Positions 25,838-34,144 of a DNA stretch of 64,000 bases are shown piece after piece; positions within the stretch are counted from its first letter, which is position 1, and each line of letters opens with the position of its first letter. Below the pieces are notes generated by a model. It did no database searches and was not told the DNA's origin. It saw nothing but the letters and a program-made list of their open reading frames with translations. This DNA comes from JACKII01 sp963974445 (lineage in GTDB: Bacteria; Pseudomonadota; Alphaproteobacteria; Bin95), in the NCBI GenBank assembly GCA_963974445.1, contig CAXBDI010000003.1:1-64000 (forward strand), read 5' to 3'. The translations under genes were made by a program, and so were the position numbers.

Positions 25838-26268
25838 TGCGGCGCAACCTCTCCCTTGATCGCTCGGGTTTGGCCGCGGAAAACCGCGATCAGGACGCCG
25901 GTCTGGTTGCGGACGGCGACATCGTAGATGCCGTTGCGTCCGGCCCTCGCCGTCTCGGTTGCGATGGCGGTCAGCCGGTCGCCGAGGCGCGCCGGCGCCA
26001 GAAAGGTGATCTGGGCCGACTGCGCCAGGTTGGGAATGTTTGCGGAGTTACTGGCGAACGCCATGGCGGTGTCGGCCAGCGAGAAGATATAGCCGCCATG
26101 GCAGACCTCCAGCCCGTTGACCAGATGGTCCTCCACAGTCATGCCCATGGTTGAGGTCCCCGGCGACACAGCCTCCAGCGCAATGCCAATATGTTTGGAG
26201 GCCCGGTCACTGGCCAGCATGGCGGCGGCCGCAGCCTCCGCCAGTTGTTGCGGCGACAGTGACGTCAT
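25834..26268 (-). CDS. PaaI-family hotdog-fold acyl-CoA thioesterase
   Basis: 144 residues from the ATG at 26268. The hotdog helix and catalytic region reads CHGGYIFSLADTAMAFASN, the PaaI pattern with HGG and the Asp in LADT, followed by ITFLAPARLGDRL. PaaI enzymes hydrolyse hydroxylated phenylacetyl-CoA intermediates, but other members accept diverse acyl-CoAs. There are no paa ring-cleavage genes here, so the substrate is open. The start is fixed by an ATGA overlap with the GST stop; an upstream ATG at 26307 is inside GST. The stop overlaps the next start in the same way. Confidence 0.9.
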   Translation of the reverse strand: MTSLSPQQLAEAAAAAMLASDRASKHIGIALEAVSPGTSTMGMTVEDHLVNGLEVCHGGYIFSLADTAMAFASNSANIPNLAQSAQITFLAPARLGDRLTAIATETARAGRNGIYDVAVRNQTGVLIAVFRGQTRAIKGEVAPQ

Positions 26269-26846
26269 CCGGGGATTGTGGATTGCATCGATTCTCCGGC
26301 GTTGCACTCCTTAAACCATTTGGCGATGGCCGGGCGGCCTTCGCGCCAGCCCCAATCGGCGAAGCGGAAATCCAGATAGCCGAGCCCGCAGCCGGCGGCG
26401 ATGGAGGCTGCGTCCAGCCGCGACAGCGCGTCGGCCTCTTCTTCCAATACGTCGAGGACGTTGTTGATCTTGGCGCTCTGTGTTTCGATCCAGCCGTCCC
26501 AGCGCTTTTCCTCCGGGCGGGACGCGAATTCGGCGCGCAACAGCAGGGCCGCGTCGATCAGGCCCTCGGCCTCGCTTTCACGCCGGACCATCGCCCAGTC
26601 GCCAGCGGGATAGAGTGTGCCACCCGCCTGCTCGTTCAGGTAGCGCATGATCATGCGCGAATCGAACAGGTGCTCGCCATTGTCGAGTTCCAGCACCGGG
26701 ATCTTTACGATGGGGTTGATAGCCTTGAGTTCTTCGCTGGCGCCGGCGATGGCCGCGAACTCGACACGGTTGGCCATGCCCAATTCTAGAGCAGTGACGC
26801 GACATTTGCGGACGTAGGGCGAGGTTCCGCCACCGAAGAGCTTCAT
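26265..26846 (-). CDS. Glutathione S-transferase family protein
   Basis: 193 residues, normal for bacterial GSTs. The thioredoxin-like N-terminal domain has SPYVRKCRVTALE near residues 9-21 (Ser/Cys in the glutathione activation region) and the cis-Pro segment VKIPVLEL, followed by FDSRMIMRYL that binds the gamma-glutamyl group. The C-terminal helical domain follows. Start at 26846 (MKLFGGG) has AAGGA 9-10 nt upstream; an ATG six codons earlier is less likely. This is the first gene of the seven-gene minus-strand run ending with ydbL. It is divergent from the CoA transferase gene (167 bp). Confidence 0.9.
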   Translation of the reverse strand: MKLFGGGTSPYVRKCRVTALELGMANRVEFAAIAGASEELKAINPIVKIPVLELDNGEHLFDSRMIMRYLNEQAGGTLYPAGDWAMVRRESEAEGLIDAALLLRAEFASRPEEKRWDGWIETQSAKINNVLDVLEEEADALSRLDAASIAAGCGLGYLDFRFADWGWREGRPAIAKWFKECNAGESMQSTIPG

Positions 26847-27013
26847 TTTGGACGTTTCCTTCACAAAATCGGCATGTTGAGGGGGCCTGCGGCCGGTTGG
26901 GGCTTGCCGTCCCTAGGCGGACCGTGGCTTTCTGCTAGACCTACAGCTTAGCAGGGCCGGCGCGCGCGCGAAACGGCCATGGTTTCGAAAAGGTTTCGAA
27001 GAGGATCACGCTC

Positions 27014-28222
27014 GTGACAGACCGACTGATGGACGGGCTGGTGGTGCTGGATATTGCCAGTTTCATCGCCGCCCCCGTCGCCACCACCATCCTGGCCGAT
27101 TTCGGCGCCGACGTGATCAAGGTCGAGGCCCCCGGCGGCGACGGCTTCCGGGCGCTGCACGCCGGGCCGGGCATGCCGGATACCGAGGACCGCGACTTCG
27201 CCTGGATGTGCGACAACCGCTCGAAGCGAGGCTTGTGCCTGGATTTGGCGAGCGACGGCGGCCAGGAAATCCTGCGCAGGCTGATCGCCAAGGCAGATGT
27301 GCTGGTCACCAACTTCCCGATGCCCGTGCGCCGCAAACTCAAACTGATGTACGAGGATGTGGCGCACCTGAACGACCGGCTGATCTACGCCAGCCTGACC
27401 GCATATGGTGAGGAGGGGCCGGAATCGGAGCGCACCGGCTTCGACTCGACGGCGCTCTACGCCCGCACCGGCATGATGGACATGATGCGCGCGCCGGGCG
27501 CGGCTCCCGTGCGCTCCCTGCCGGGCATGGGCGATCATCCGACCGGCACGGCGCTGTTCGGCGCGATCATGACCGGCCTCTACCGGCGGGAGAAGACCGG
27601 CAAGGGCAGCCACGTCTCGACCAGCCTGGTGGCGAACGGCATGTGGATGAACGGATTTTTCGGCCAGGCGGCGCTGCTGGGGGCGGACGTGCAATTGCGT
27701 CCGCACCGGGACGACGCGCCGAACGCCATGGCTAACCACTACTGCGCCAAGGATGGCCGCTGGTTCATTCTGGCCGTGCTCAACGAGGCGAAGCAGGCGC
27801 CGCTGCTGTTCCAGGCGATGGGCCGACCCGATCTGGCCGACGACCCGCGCTTTGCCGACCAGGCGGCCAGGCGCGAGAACTCTCTGGTGTTGACCAAGGT
27901 CATGGACGGCATCTTCGCCCTGCACGATTGGGCCTACTGGAAGGAGCGGCTGGACGCGGTCGGCGTCACCTATGGCCAGGTCGCGAAGATGGAGGACTTA
28001 AGCAGCGACGCGCAACTGAAACATGCCGGCGCGGTGGTGCCGGCGGCGGCTGACTTCGGCGGCGACTGGGCCGTCGGCACGCCGGTTCTGGTGCGGGACG
28101 AGGCCAAGCGCCCGCCCGCCGCCGCGCCTGCGGTCGGTGAGCACAATGCGGAGATTTTGGCTGACCTCGGCTACTCCGCGTCCCAGATACAGCAGTTCGT
28201 AGCGGCAGGTGTGTTGAAGTGA
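27014..28222 (+). CDS. CaiB/BaiF (family III) CoA transferase
   Basis: 402 residues, GTG start at 27014. Family III enzymes move CoA between organic acids through a covalent Asp-CoA link. The N-terminus LVVLDIASFIAAPVATTILADFGADVIKVEAP and the block RSKRGLCLDL are family features (seen as VVLDIASFIAAP and GADVIKVEAP). The catalytic Asp is expected in TGFDSTALYARTGMMD near residue 145, and GSHVSTSLV follows near 200. No substrate is indicated. The stop overlaps the MFS start (GTGA), so the pair is translationally coupled. Confidence 0.92.
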   Translation: MTDRLMDGLVVLDIASFIAAPVATTILADFGADVIKVEAPGGDGFRALHAGPGMPDTEDRDFAWMCDNRSKRGLCLDLASDGGQEILRRLIAKADVLVTNFPMPVRRKLKLMYEDVAHLNDRLIYASLTAYGEEGPESERTGFDSTALYARTGMMDMMRAPGAAPVRSLPGMGDHPTGTALFGAIMTGLYRREKTGKGSHVSTSLVANGMWMNGFFGQAALLGADVQLRPHRDDAPNAMANHYCAKDGRWFILAVLNEAKQAPLLFQAMGRPDLADDPRFADQAARRENSLVLTKVMDGIFALHDWAYWKERLDAVGVTYGQVAKMEDLSSDAQLKHAGAVVPAAADFGGDWAVGTPVLVRDEAKRPPAAAPAVGEHNAEILADLGYSASQIQQFVAAGVLK

Positions 28223-29406
28223 TTGCAACCCGCGAAACCTTGCCGATCCGCGGCGCCAGCCTGATCGCCCTGCTGACGGCGCTGGCGGCGTTGGGGCAGT
28301 TCGCCTCCAGCGTCTACCTGCCGTCGATGCCGGCGATACAGCAGGCCCTGAACGCCTCGCGCAGCGAGGTGCAATTAACCATGACGGCCTACCTTGCCGC
28401 GTTCGCGGTGATGCAGGTGGTCTATGGGCCATTGGCCGACCGCTTCGGACGCCGGCCGATCATGTTGTCCGGCGGCACGCTGTTCGTCGCCGGCAGCCTG
28501 CTGTGCATGGCGGCCAACAGCATCGAATGGGTGATTTTCGGCCGCATTGTCCAGGCGATAGGGGCGTGCGCCGGTGTCGTCGCCAGCCGGGCCACGACCC
28601 GCGATCTGTTCGAAGGGCCGGACCTCAGCAAGGTGATGGTGACGATCGCCATGGCCTTTTCCGCCGTGCCGGCGCTGGCGCCTATCATCGGCGGCGCCCT
28701 GCAGGAGGCCGCCGGTTGGCGCGCCAGCTTCGCCGCCTCCGCGCTGTTCGGCGGCATCGTGCTGTTGGCAGTGACGGTCTGGCTGCAAGAGACCAACCGC
28801 AGCGTCCAGGCCCGCCTCAGCTTCGCCTCGATCTGGGATGGGTACAAGATCGTCGGTTGCCACAAGCAGTTCCGCGCCTACGCGTTCACCACCGCGGCGA
28901 CCATGGGCGGGCTGTTCGCCTTTCTGACCGGCTCGCCGGCGGTGGCCATCGACGACGCCGGCCTGTCGCCGCTGGAGTTCGGGCTCTACCCGGCGCTGTC
29001 GATCCCGGCGTTTATCGTCACTGGCATCATCGTACGCAAACTGGTCGCGAAGACTGGCGACGCACCATTGATGCGCGCCGGCGCAGCCCTGGCGGCGTTA
29101 GGCGGCCTCGCCATGCTGGCGGTGGCGTGGAGCGGCCAGGTGACGGCGCTCAGCATTCTCGTCTGCATCACCATATTCGTCGCCGGCATGGGCTTCGTCT
29201 TTTCGCTGGGACACGCCGGCGCTCTACGCCACTTCCGCGAGCGCGCCGGGGTCGCGTCCGGCCTGATGGGCGTGCTGCAATTGGGTTCGGCCGCGCTGTT
29301 TTCCGGCGTGGTCGCGGCATTCGCCAGTTGGGGCGCCACCGGATTTGCGCTCGGCATGGCGATTGCCGGTGTCGCAGCGTTCCTGTTCTCCCGCGGTTGC
29401 CGATAG
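28219..29406 (+). CDS. MFS drug-resistance transporter, Bcr/CflA type
   Basis: 395 residues with 12 predicted helices and the motif A loop GPLADRFGRRP between helices 2 and 3. The N-terminal SSVYLPSMPAIQQAL (near residue 31) and ASRATTRDLFEG after helix 4 are strongly like the Bcr/CflA group, proton-driven exporters of bicyclomycin, sulfonamides and similar compounds. The GTG start overlaps the CoA transferase stop. Export of a metabolite handled by that transferase is possible but speculative. The next operon starts 88 bp on, after an AT-rich stretch. Confidence 0.92.
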   Translation: MIATRETLPIRGASLIALLTALAALGQFASSVYLPSMPAIQQALNASRSEVQLTMTAYLAAFAVMQVVYGPLADRFGRRPIMLSGGTLFVAGSLLCMAANSIEWVIFGRIVQAIGACAGVVASRATTRDLFEGPDLSKVMVTIAMAFSAVPALAPIIGGALQEAAGWRASFAASALFGGIVLLAVTVWLQETNRSVQARLSFASIWDGYKIVGCHKQFRAYAFTTAATMGGLFAFLTGSPAVAIDDAGLSPLEFGLYPALSIPAFIVTGIIVRKLVAKTGDAPLMRAGAALAALGGLAMLAVAWSGQVTALSILVCITIFVAGMGFVFSLGHAGALRHFRERAGVASGLMGVLQLGSAALFSGVVAAFASWGATGFALGMAIAGVAAFLFSRGCR

Positions 29407-29494
29407 CGCCGCGATTCATTGTTATTGTTAACGTGTTGTTAGGGTCAACGGTTCGTTAATCCTCTCTCCTGACCATGATTGCAGGGGAGATCGG

Positions 29495-30196
29495 ATGGGG
29501 CTTGCCCGCCGTGCCTTTTGCGCATTGCTGCTGTTGGCCGTGGCCGGTTGCGCGGCGGAGTCGGCCCGCCGGGTCGATCAGCTCAGCCGCGACGATGGCA
29601 AGACGCCTCGCGTTGCGCTGATGCCGTTGGATGTCGCGCTCAGCCGGGTCAACGCCGGCGGGTCGCAATCTCCGGTCGCGGAGTGGACGACGGCGGCGGA
29701 GCGCAACCTGACCCTGGCGCTGCGCCTGGCGGCGAAGCGGCGCGGCCTGATGCTGCGCCCCGTCGCCGAGGCCGTCTGGCGCTCCGAAGAGTTCGAGCAA
29801 ACCCGTCTGTTGCAGAACGCGGTGCAGACGGCGGTGCGGACCCATCAGTTCGGCAGCAGTGAGGACCGATTGCCAGGCAAGGAGGGCCGGCTCGGCTGGA
29901 CACTGGGCCAGGGCGCCCTGGCGTTGCGCGACCGGTTGCAGGCGGACTACGCCCTGTTCGTGTACTTGCGTGACAGCTATTCCAGCACCGGCCGGCGGGT
30001 GCTGACCGCGGCTGCGGCCCTGCTGATCGGCTATCCGCTGAGCGGCGGCGAGCAGATCGGCGTCGCCTCGCTCTACGATCTTCGCAACGGCAATCTGGTT
30101 TGGGTGCGAGAGCTGGACCGGACGACCGGCGACCTGCGCAATCGCGAAGACGCCGCCGAAACCGCCGAGGCGCTGCTGAAGGACTTCCCTGGGTGA
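29495..30196 (+). CDS. Lipoprotein of unknown function upstream of M48 metalloprotease
   Basis: 233 residues. A lipobox AVAGC gives lipidation at Cys 19. The mature protein has TPRVALMPLDVALSRVNAGG near residue 38, a long helical segment, and a hydrophobic region RRVLTAAAALLIGYPLSGGEQIG near 170 (RRVLTAAAALLIG then YPLSGGEQIG), followed by ASLYDLRNGNLVWVREL. The alternating strand-helix pattern recalls CsgG/GNA1162-type lipoproteins, but this is a weak resemblance. It is the first gene of a three-gene lipoprotein operon; its TGA overlaps the GTG start of the protease gene. Confidence 0.75.
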   Translation: MGLARRAFCALLLLAVAGCAAESARRVDQLSRDDGKTPRVALMPLDVALSRVNAGGSQSPVAEWTTAAERNLTLALRLAAKRRGLMLRPVAEAVWRSEEFEQTRLLQNAVQTAVRTHQFGSSEDRLPGKEGRLGWTLGQGALALRDRLQADYALFVYLRDSYSSTGRRVLTAAAALLIGYPLSGGEQIGVASLYDLRNGNLVWVRELDRTTGDLRNREDAAETAEALLKDFPG

Positions 30197-31335
30197 GGTG
30201 GGCCGCCCTCCTGCTGCTACTGTTGCTGGCCGCGTGCGGCGGTGGCGCGCTTGCGCCATTGCAGCCGCAATCGCGCCCGCTGCAGGTCTCCGACGAGGCA
30301 GGGTTCTGGCAAACCGCCGGCCGGACGGAGGCGGGCCTGCAGCGCTCGCCCCTGCTGATCCGCGACCAGGAATTGAACCGGTATGTTCGGGGCGTCGCGT
30401 GCCGGGTGGCGGGGCCGTATTGCGGCGACATCCGCGTCTATCTGGTGCGCGAGGCCGGCCTGAACGCCTCCATGATGGCGAACGGCGCGATGCTCGTTCA
30501 ATCGGGGCTGTTGCTGCGGATGGGCGACGAGGCGCAGTTGGCGGCGGTGATCGCCCACGAAATCGGCCACTATGTCGAACGCCACACATTCGAGAAGGCG
30601 GAGCAGGCGCGGCGGCTCGGCGACCTGCGGGCGTGGACGGTGCTGTTCGCGCTCACCCTCGGCGCGCCAGGCTTGGGCGAGGCGGCGGAGGTGGCGGAGA
30701 TACTGGAGCGGTTCGCCTTCAGCCGCGAGCAGGAACGGGCGGCGGACCTGTTCGGGCTCCGGCTGATGGCCAAGGCCGGGTATCCGCCGATGGCGGCGGC
30801 GGAGGTCTGGCAGTTGGCGCACGACGTGCGGGGCGACCGGCGAACCTCGCTCACCAGCCGCCTGCTCGCGACCCATCCCGCCCCGGACGAGCGGCGGGAC
30901 CGGTTGAGACAAGCGGCGGCGGCGATGCCCGGCGCAATGGCGGAGCGGCATCGCGGCCCGTATCGGGCGGCGCTCGCGCCGTTCCGCAGCCAGTTCTTTG
31001 CGGACGAGGTGCGCCTGCGGCTGCCGACCGAAACGCTGAACCTGTTCCGCCAGTTGGAGCAGCGCGACGGGCTGGACGCGGTCCTGGCCTTCCATTGGGG
31101 CGAGGTCTACCGCCTGCGCGGTTGGCAGGACGACCGGGAGATGGCGTTGAAAACCTATGCGCGCGCCTTGCGCCTGCCGGACCCGCCGGCGGAGACCCAT
31201 CGGGGCATCGGCCTGGTCCGCTTGGCCAAGGGGCAGACCCGCGGCGCGCGCTTCGCCTTCGAGCGCTATTTGCGCGCGGCCCCGGCGGCGGACGACGAGG
31301 CCATCGTCCGCTCCTACATCGCGCAAATGCTGTAG
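30193..31335 (+). CDS. M48-family zinc metalloprotease lipoprotein with C-terminal helical repeats
   Basis: 380 residues. GTG 30193 is selected since it overlaps the previous stop (GTGA) and gives a lipobox LLAAC with Cys 15; a longer upstream frame lacks a signal. Zinc site: HEIGH near residue 121, with the third ligand Glu in SREQERAAD near 185. NASMMANGAMLVQSGLL precedes it, as in Oma1/BepA-like M48 peptidases. The C-terminal 110 residues look like TPR-type helices (YRLRGWQDDREMALKTYARAL; the core is EMALKTYARALRL). BepA-like proteins monitor outer-membrane assembly, so an envelope quality-control role is the best inference. Confidence 0.92.
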   Translation: MRWAALLLLLLLAACGGGALAPLQPQSRPLQVSDEAGFWQTAGRTEAGLQRSPLLIRDQELNRYVRGVACRVAGPYCGDIRVYLVREAGLNASMMANGAMLVQSGLLLRMGDEAQLAAVIAHEIGHYVERHTFEKAEQARRLGDLRAWTVLFALTLGAPGLGEAAEVAEILERFAFSREQERAADLFGLRLMAKAGYPPMAAAEVWQLAHDVRGDRRTSLTSRLLATHPAPDERRDRLRQAAAAMPGAMAERHRGPYRAALAPFRSQFFADEVRLRLPTETLNLFRQLEQRDGLDAVLAFHWGEVYRLRGWQDDREMALKTYARALRLPDPPAETHRGIGLVRLAKGQTRGARFAFERYLRAAPAADDEAIVRSYIAQML

Positions 31336-31340
31336 CCGCG

Positions 31341-31916
31341 ATGCGATTGGGGGCCATCCTGCCGCTGCTGCTGCTCGCGATGCTGGCTGCGTGCGGCGGC
31401 ATTGAGGCGGTGCGGCCGGGACGGGTGGAGATCGGCGGCGGCCTGTCCGTTCAAAGCGCACCGGCCTGGAATCGCTTACCGGCCGAAACGCTGGGCGCGG
31501 ATCAGGTTTGGAGTCAGGATGGCCCGGCGCTGGATCGCCTGCTGTTCCTGGCGGGGCGGGCGGAGGGCGAGCCTTTGCTGCAACGGAGCCGGGCGCGAAG
31601 ATCGCTGCAGTTTCAGGCGGCCATGACACCGACGGAAATCGCCGAGCTATGGGCCAGCGAGTTGGCGTTGGCCGGCTATCGGGCGGTCGAGGTCGGACGC
31701 CTGCAACCGGCAGCGTTCGCGGGCCGGAATGGCTTTCGGTTTCAGTACGCCTATGCCGACGCTAACGGATTGATTTTCGACGGTTTCGCCATTGGCACCG
31801 TCGTCGCCGGGCGGCTCTATTTCATCGCCTTCGCCGGCACCCGCGCTCACCACTTCCGCGCCTATTGGCCGGCGGCGATGCAGGTGATCGGGTCAGCTCA
31901 GATTGCGACGGGATAG
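31341..31916 (+). CDS. Lipoprotein of unknown function downstream of M48 metalloprotease
   Basis: 191 residues. The lipobox MLAAC gives lipidated Cys 18. The mature domain is a compact alpha/beta fold with FRFQYAYADANGLIFDGFA and GRLYFIAFAGTRAHHF, a pattern seen in small DcrB- or PsbP-like domains, though I cannot confirm the family. It begins 5 bp after the metalloprotease stop and is the last gene of the operon. Repeats and AT-rich sequence follow. Confidence 0.72.
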   Translation: MRLGAILPLLLLAMLAACGGIEAVRPGRVEIGGGLSVQSAPAWNRLPAETLGADQVWSQDGPALDRLLFLAGRAEGEPLLQRSRARRSLQFQAAMTPTEIAELWASELALAGYRAVEVGRLQPAAFAGRNGFRFQYAYADANGLIFDGFAIGTVVAGRLYFIAFAGTRAHHFRAYWPAAMQVIGSAQIATG

Positions 31917-31961
31917 CTCTAGACGGCTGATTTATCGCCTTTATTTCCATATCACTCCTCT

Positions 31962-31980
31962 CCCCGGGCTTGACGTGGGG
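31962..31980. repeat. Solo arm of the double-hairpin repeat
   Basis: The 19 bp pair cccc with gggg around an inner gcttgac-like loop and match the left arm of copies 1 and 4. No partner arm is found within 150 bp. Confidence 0.5.
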
Positions 31981-32087
31981 TGGCGGAGAAATGCCGCGGT
32001 TCATGACACACGCCCTGCCGCGGGTCGGGCTGGATAAGGTGGCGTAGCAGCGAAAATTTGAGGCGCCGCGCCCACCACCCGCCGCGC

Positions 32088-32193
32088 CGTCTTTGCGAGC
32101 TCGGTCGAAGGCCGGGCGTGGCAATCCAGCTAGCGGTCCGGGCGTCCGGCTTCCTGGGTTGCTTCGTTGCCCTCCGGGCGCCTCGCAATGACG
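32088..32193. repeat. Dispersed repeat with CGTC(A/T)TTGCGAG termini, full copy
   Basis: cgtctttgcgag at the left end pairs with ctcgcaatgacg at the right end (11 of 12). Inside are gcgtggcaatccag and gggttgcttcgttgcc. The left half matches the half copy at 7911-7950. Elements like this are common between genes in alphaproteobacteria; they probably move or spread by short inverted ends, but no transposase is linked. Confidence 0.65.
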
Positions 32194-32244
32194 CCGAAGG
32201 AAGAGTATGCAATGCCGCTGGTATCAGCATTGCAAGAAGCGCGA

Positions 32245-34047
32245 TCAGTCGTCGCTCATCTTTAGCGCCGCAATGAAGGCGCTTTGTGGGATTTCGACGC
32301 TGCCGAACTGGCGCATCTTTTTCTTGCCCTCTTTCTGCTTTTCCAGCAGCTTTTTCTTGCGGGTGATGTCGCCGCCATAGCATTTGGCGGTGACGTCCTT
32401 GCGCATGGCGCTGATGGTTTCGCGCGCGATGACCTTGGCGCCGATAGCCGCCTGGATTGGGATTTTGAACAACTGGCGCGGAATCAGGTCTTTCAGACGC
32501 GCGCAGAGCGCCCGGCCGCGGTGCTCCGCCTGGCTGCGGTGGACGATGGTCGATAGCGCGTCCACCGGCTCGCCGTTCACCAGGATGGAGAGCTTGACCA
32601 ACTGGCCCTCCTCATAGCCGACGATGTGGTAATCGAAGCTGGCATAGCCGCGGCTGATCGATTTCAGGCGGTCGTAGAAGTCAAAGACGATCTCGTTCAG
32701 CGGCAGGTTATAGACCAGCATGGCGCGGTTGCCGGCGTAGGTCAGCTCCTGCTGGACGCCGCGGCGCTCCTCACACAGCTTCAGGACGGAGCCCAGATGC
32801 TCGTCCGGCAGCAGGATCGTCGCCTCGATCCAGGGCTCCTCGATCTTCTCGATGCGGCTGACGTCCGGCATGTCCGCCGGATTGTGCATTTCCAGCATGG
32901 AGCCGTCGGTCATGTGCATGCGGTAGACGACGCTAGGCGCGGTGGCAATCAGGTCGATGTCGAATTCGCGGTCGAGCCGCTCCTGGATGATCTCCAGATG
33001 CAACAGCCCCAGAAAGCCGCAGCGGAAGCCGAAGCCGAGAGCGGGAGAGCTTTCCGGCTCGAACTCGAAACTGGCGTCGTTCAGGCGCAGCTTGGCCAGG
33101 CTGTCGCGCAGGTGCTCGAAATCGGCGGCGTCTACCGGAAACAGGCCGCAGAACACCACGGGCAGGTTTGGCTTGAAGCCCTCCAGCGCCTCGGGCGCCG
33201 GCTTGCGGTCGTTGGTGATGGTGTCGCCGACATTGGTATCGGCCACCGCCTTGATCGCCGCGTTGACCCAGCCGATCTCTCCGGGCCCCAGTTCGCCGGT
33301 CGACAGGCGCTTCGGCGAGAACACGCCGACGTCCTCCACATCATAAACCGCGCCGGTCTGCATCATGCGCATACGCATGCCTTTTTTCAGCACGCCGTTC
33401 ATGACCCGGGTCAGCACGATGACGCCAAGATACTGGTCGTACCAGCTATCGACCAGCAGCGCCTGCAGCGGGGCGTCGGCGTCGCCCACGGGCGGCGGCA
33501 GGCGTTGGACCAGCGCCTCCAGCACCTCCGGCACGCCGAGGCCGGTCTTGGCGGAGATCAGCAGTGCGTCCGAGGCGTCGAGGCCGATCACGTCCTCGAT
33601 CTGCGCCCGCACCTGCTCGACTTCAGCCGCCGGCAAGTCGATCTTGTTCAGGACCGGAATGATTTCGTGGTCGTTCTCGATGGCCTGGTAGACGTTGGCC
33701 AGCGTCTGCGCCTCCACCCCTTGGGTCGCATCGACGATCAGCAGCGAGCCCTCGCATGCCGCCAGCGACCGGCTGACCTCATAAGAGAAGTCGACATGGC
33801 CGGGGGTATCGATCAGGTTCAGGTAGTAGGTCTCGCCATCCGCCGCCGGATAAACCAGGCGCACGGTCTGCGCCTTGATGGTGATGCCGCGCTCGCGCTC
33901 GATATCCATGCTGTCGAGCACCTGCGCGTGCATTTCGCGCTCGGTCAGGCCGCCGCAATGCTGGATCAGGCGGTCGGCGAGCGTCGATTTTCCATGATCG
34001 ATATGGGCGATGATGGAGAAGTTGCGGATGCGGGCAAGGTCTGTCAT
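32245..34047 (-). CDS. lepA: Elongation factor 4, ribosomal back-translocase LepA
   Basis: 600 residues, exact family length. GTPase motifs: AHIDHGKSTL (G1) near residue 12, RGITIKAQ (G2), DTPGH (G3), NKID (G4). The C-terminal LepA-specific domain ends with AKCYGGDITRKKKLLEKQKEGKKKM (CYGGDITRKKKLL within it), which contacts the ribosomal A site. Start is ATG 34047 (MTDLARIRN); the upstream open frame is not conserved. LepA acts on stalled or mis-translocated ribosomes and is encoded here after glmU-glmS on the same strand, 97 bp from glmS. Confidence 0.98.
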   Translation of the reverse strand: MTDLARIRNFSIIAHIDHGKSTLADRLIQHCGGLTEREMHAQVLDSMDIERERGITIKAQTVRLVYPAADGETYYLNLIDTPGHVDFSYEVSRSLAACEGSLLIVDATQGVEAQTLANVYQAIENDHEIIPVLNKIDLPAAEVEQVRAQIEDVIGLDASDALLISAKTGLGVPEVLEALVQRLPPPVGDADAPLQALLVDSWYDQYLGVIVLTRVMNGVLKKGMRMRMMQTGAVYDVEDVGVFSPKRLSTGELGPGEIGWVNAAIKAVADTNVGDTITNDRKPAPEALEGFKPNLPVVFCGLFPVDAADFEHLRDSLAKLRLNDASFEFEPESSPALGFGFRCGFLGLLHLEIIQERLDREFDIDLIATAPSVVYRMHMTDGSMLEMHNPADMPDVSRIEKIEEPWIEATILLPDEHLGSVLKLCEERRGVQQELTYAGNRAMLVYNLPLNEIVFDFYDRLKSISRGYASFDYHIVGYEEGQLVKLSILVNGEPVDALSTIVHRSQAEHRGRALCARLKDLIPRQLFKIPIQAAIGAKVIARETISAMRKDVTAKCYGGDITRKKKLLEKQKEGKKKMRQFGSVEIPQSAFIAALKMSDD

Positions 34048-34144
34048 GGCCGCTGATATAAGCGATCGCGGGCGGACTGGCGAGAGGGCGAAATAGCGTC
34101 GGTTCGGCGCTGCCGTCCGCTGGGCCGGTATTCGGCGGCGGCGG

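Larger units (their letters stand above)
31917..32244. other. 328-bp intergenic region between convergent genes
   Basis: No gene is seen. It holds a solo arm of the double-hairpin repeat (31962-31980) and a complete copy of the CTCGCAATGACG-type repeat (32088-32193). It separates the lipoprotein operon from the convergent lepA gene. Confidence 0.7.

Noticed and set aside
32626..34056. 476-codon plus-strand open frame
   Set aside because: It lies opposite lepA; the composition (Asp/His/Gln/Arg-rich) is typical of shadow translation.
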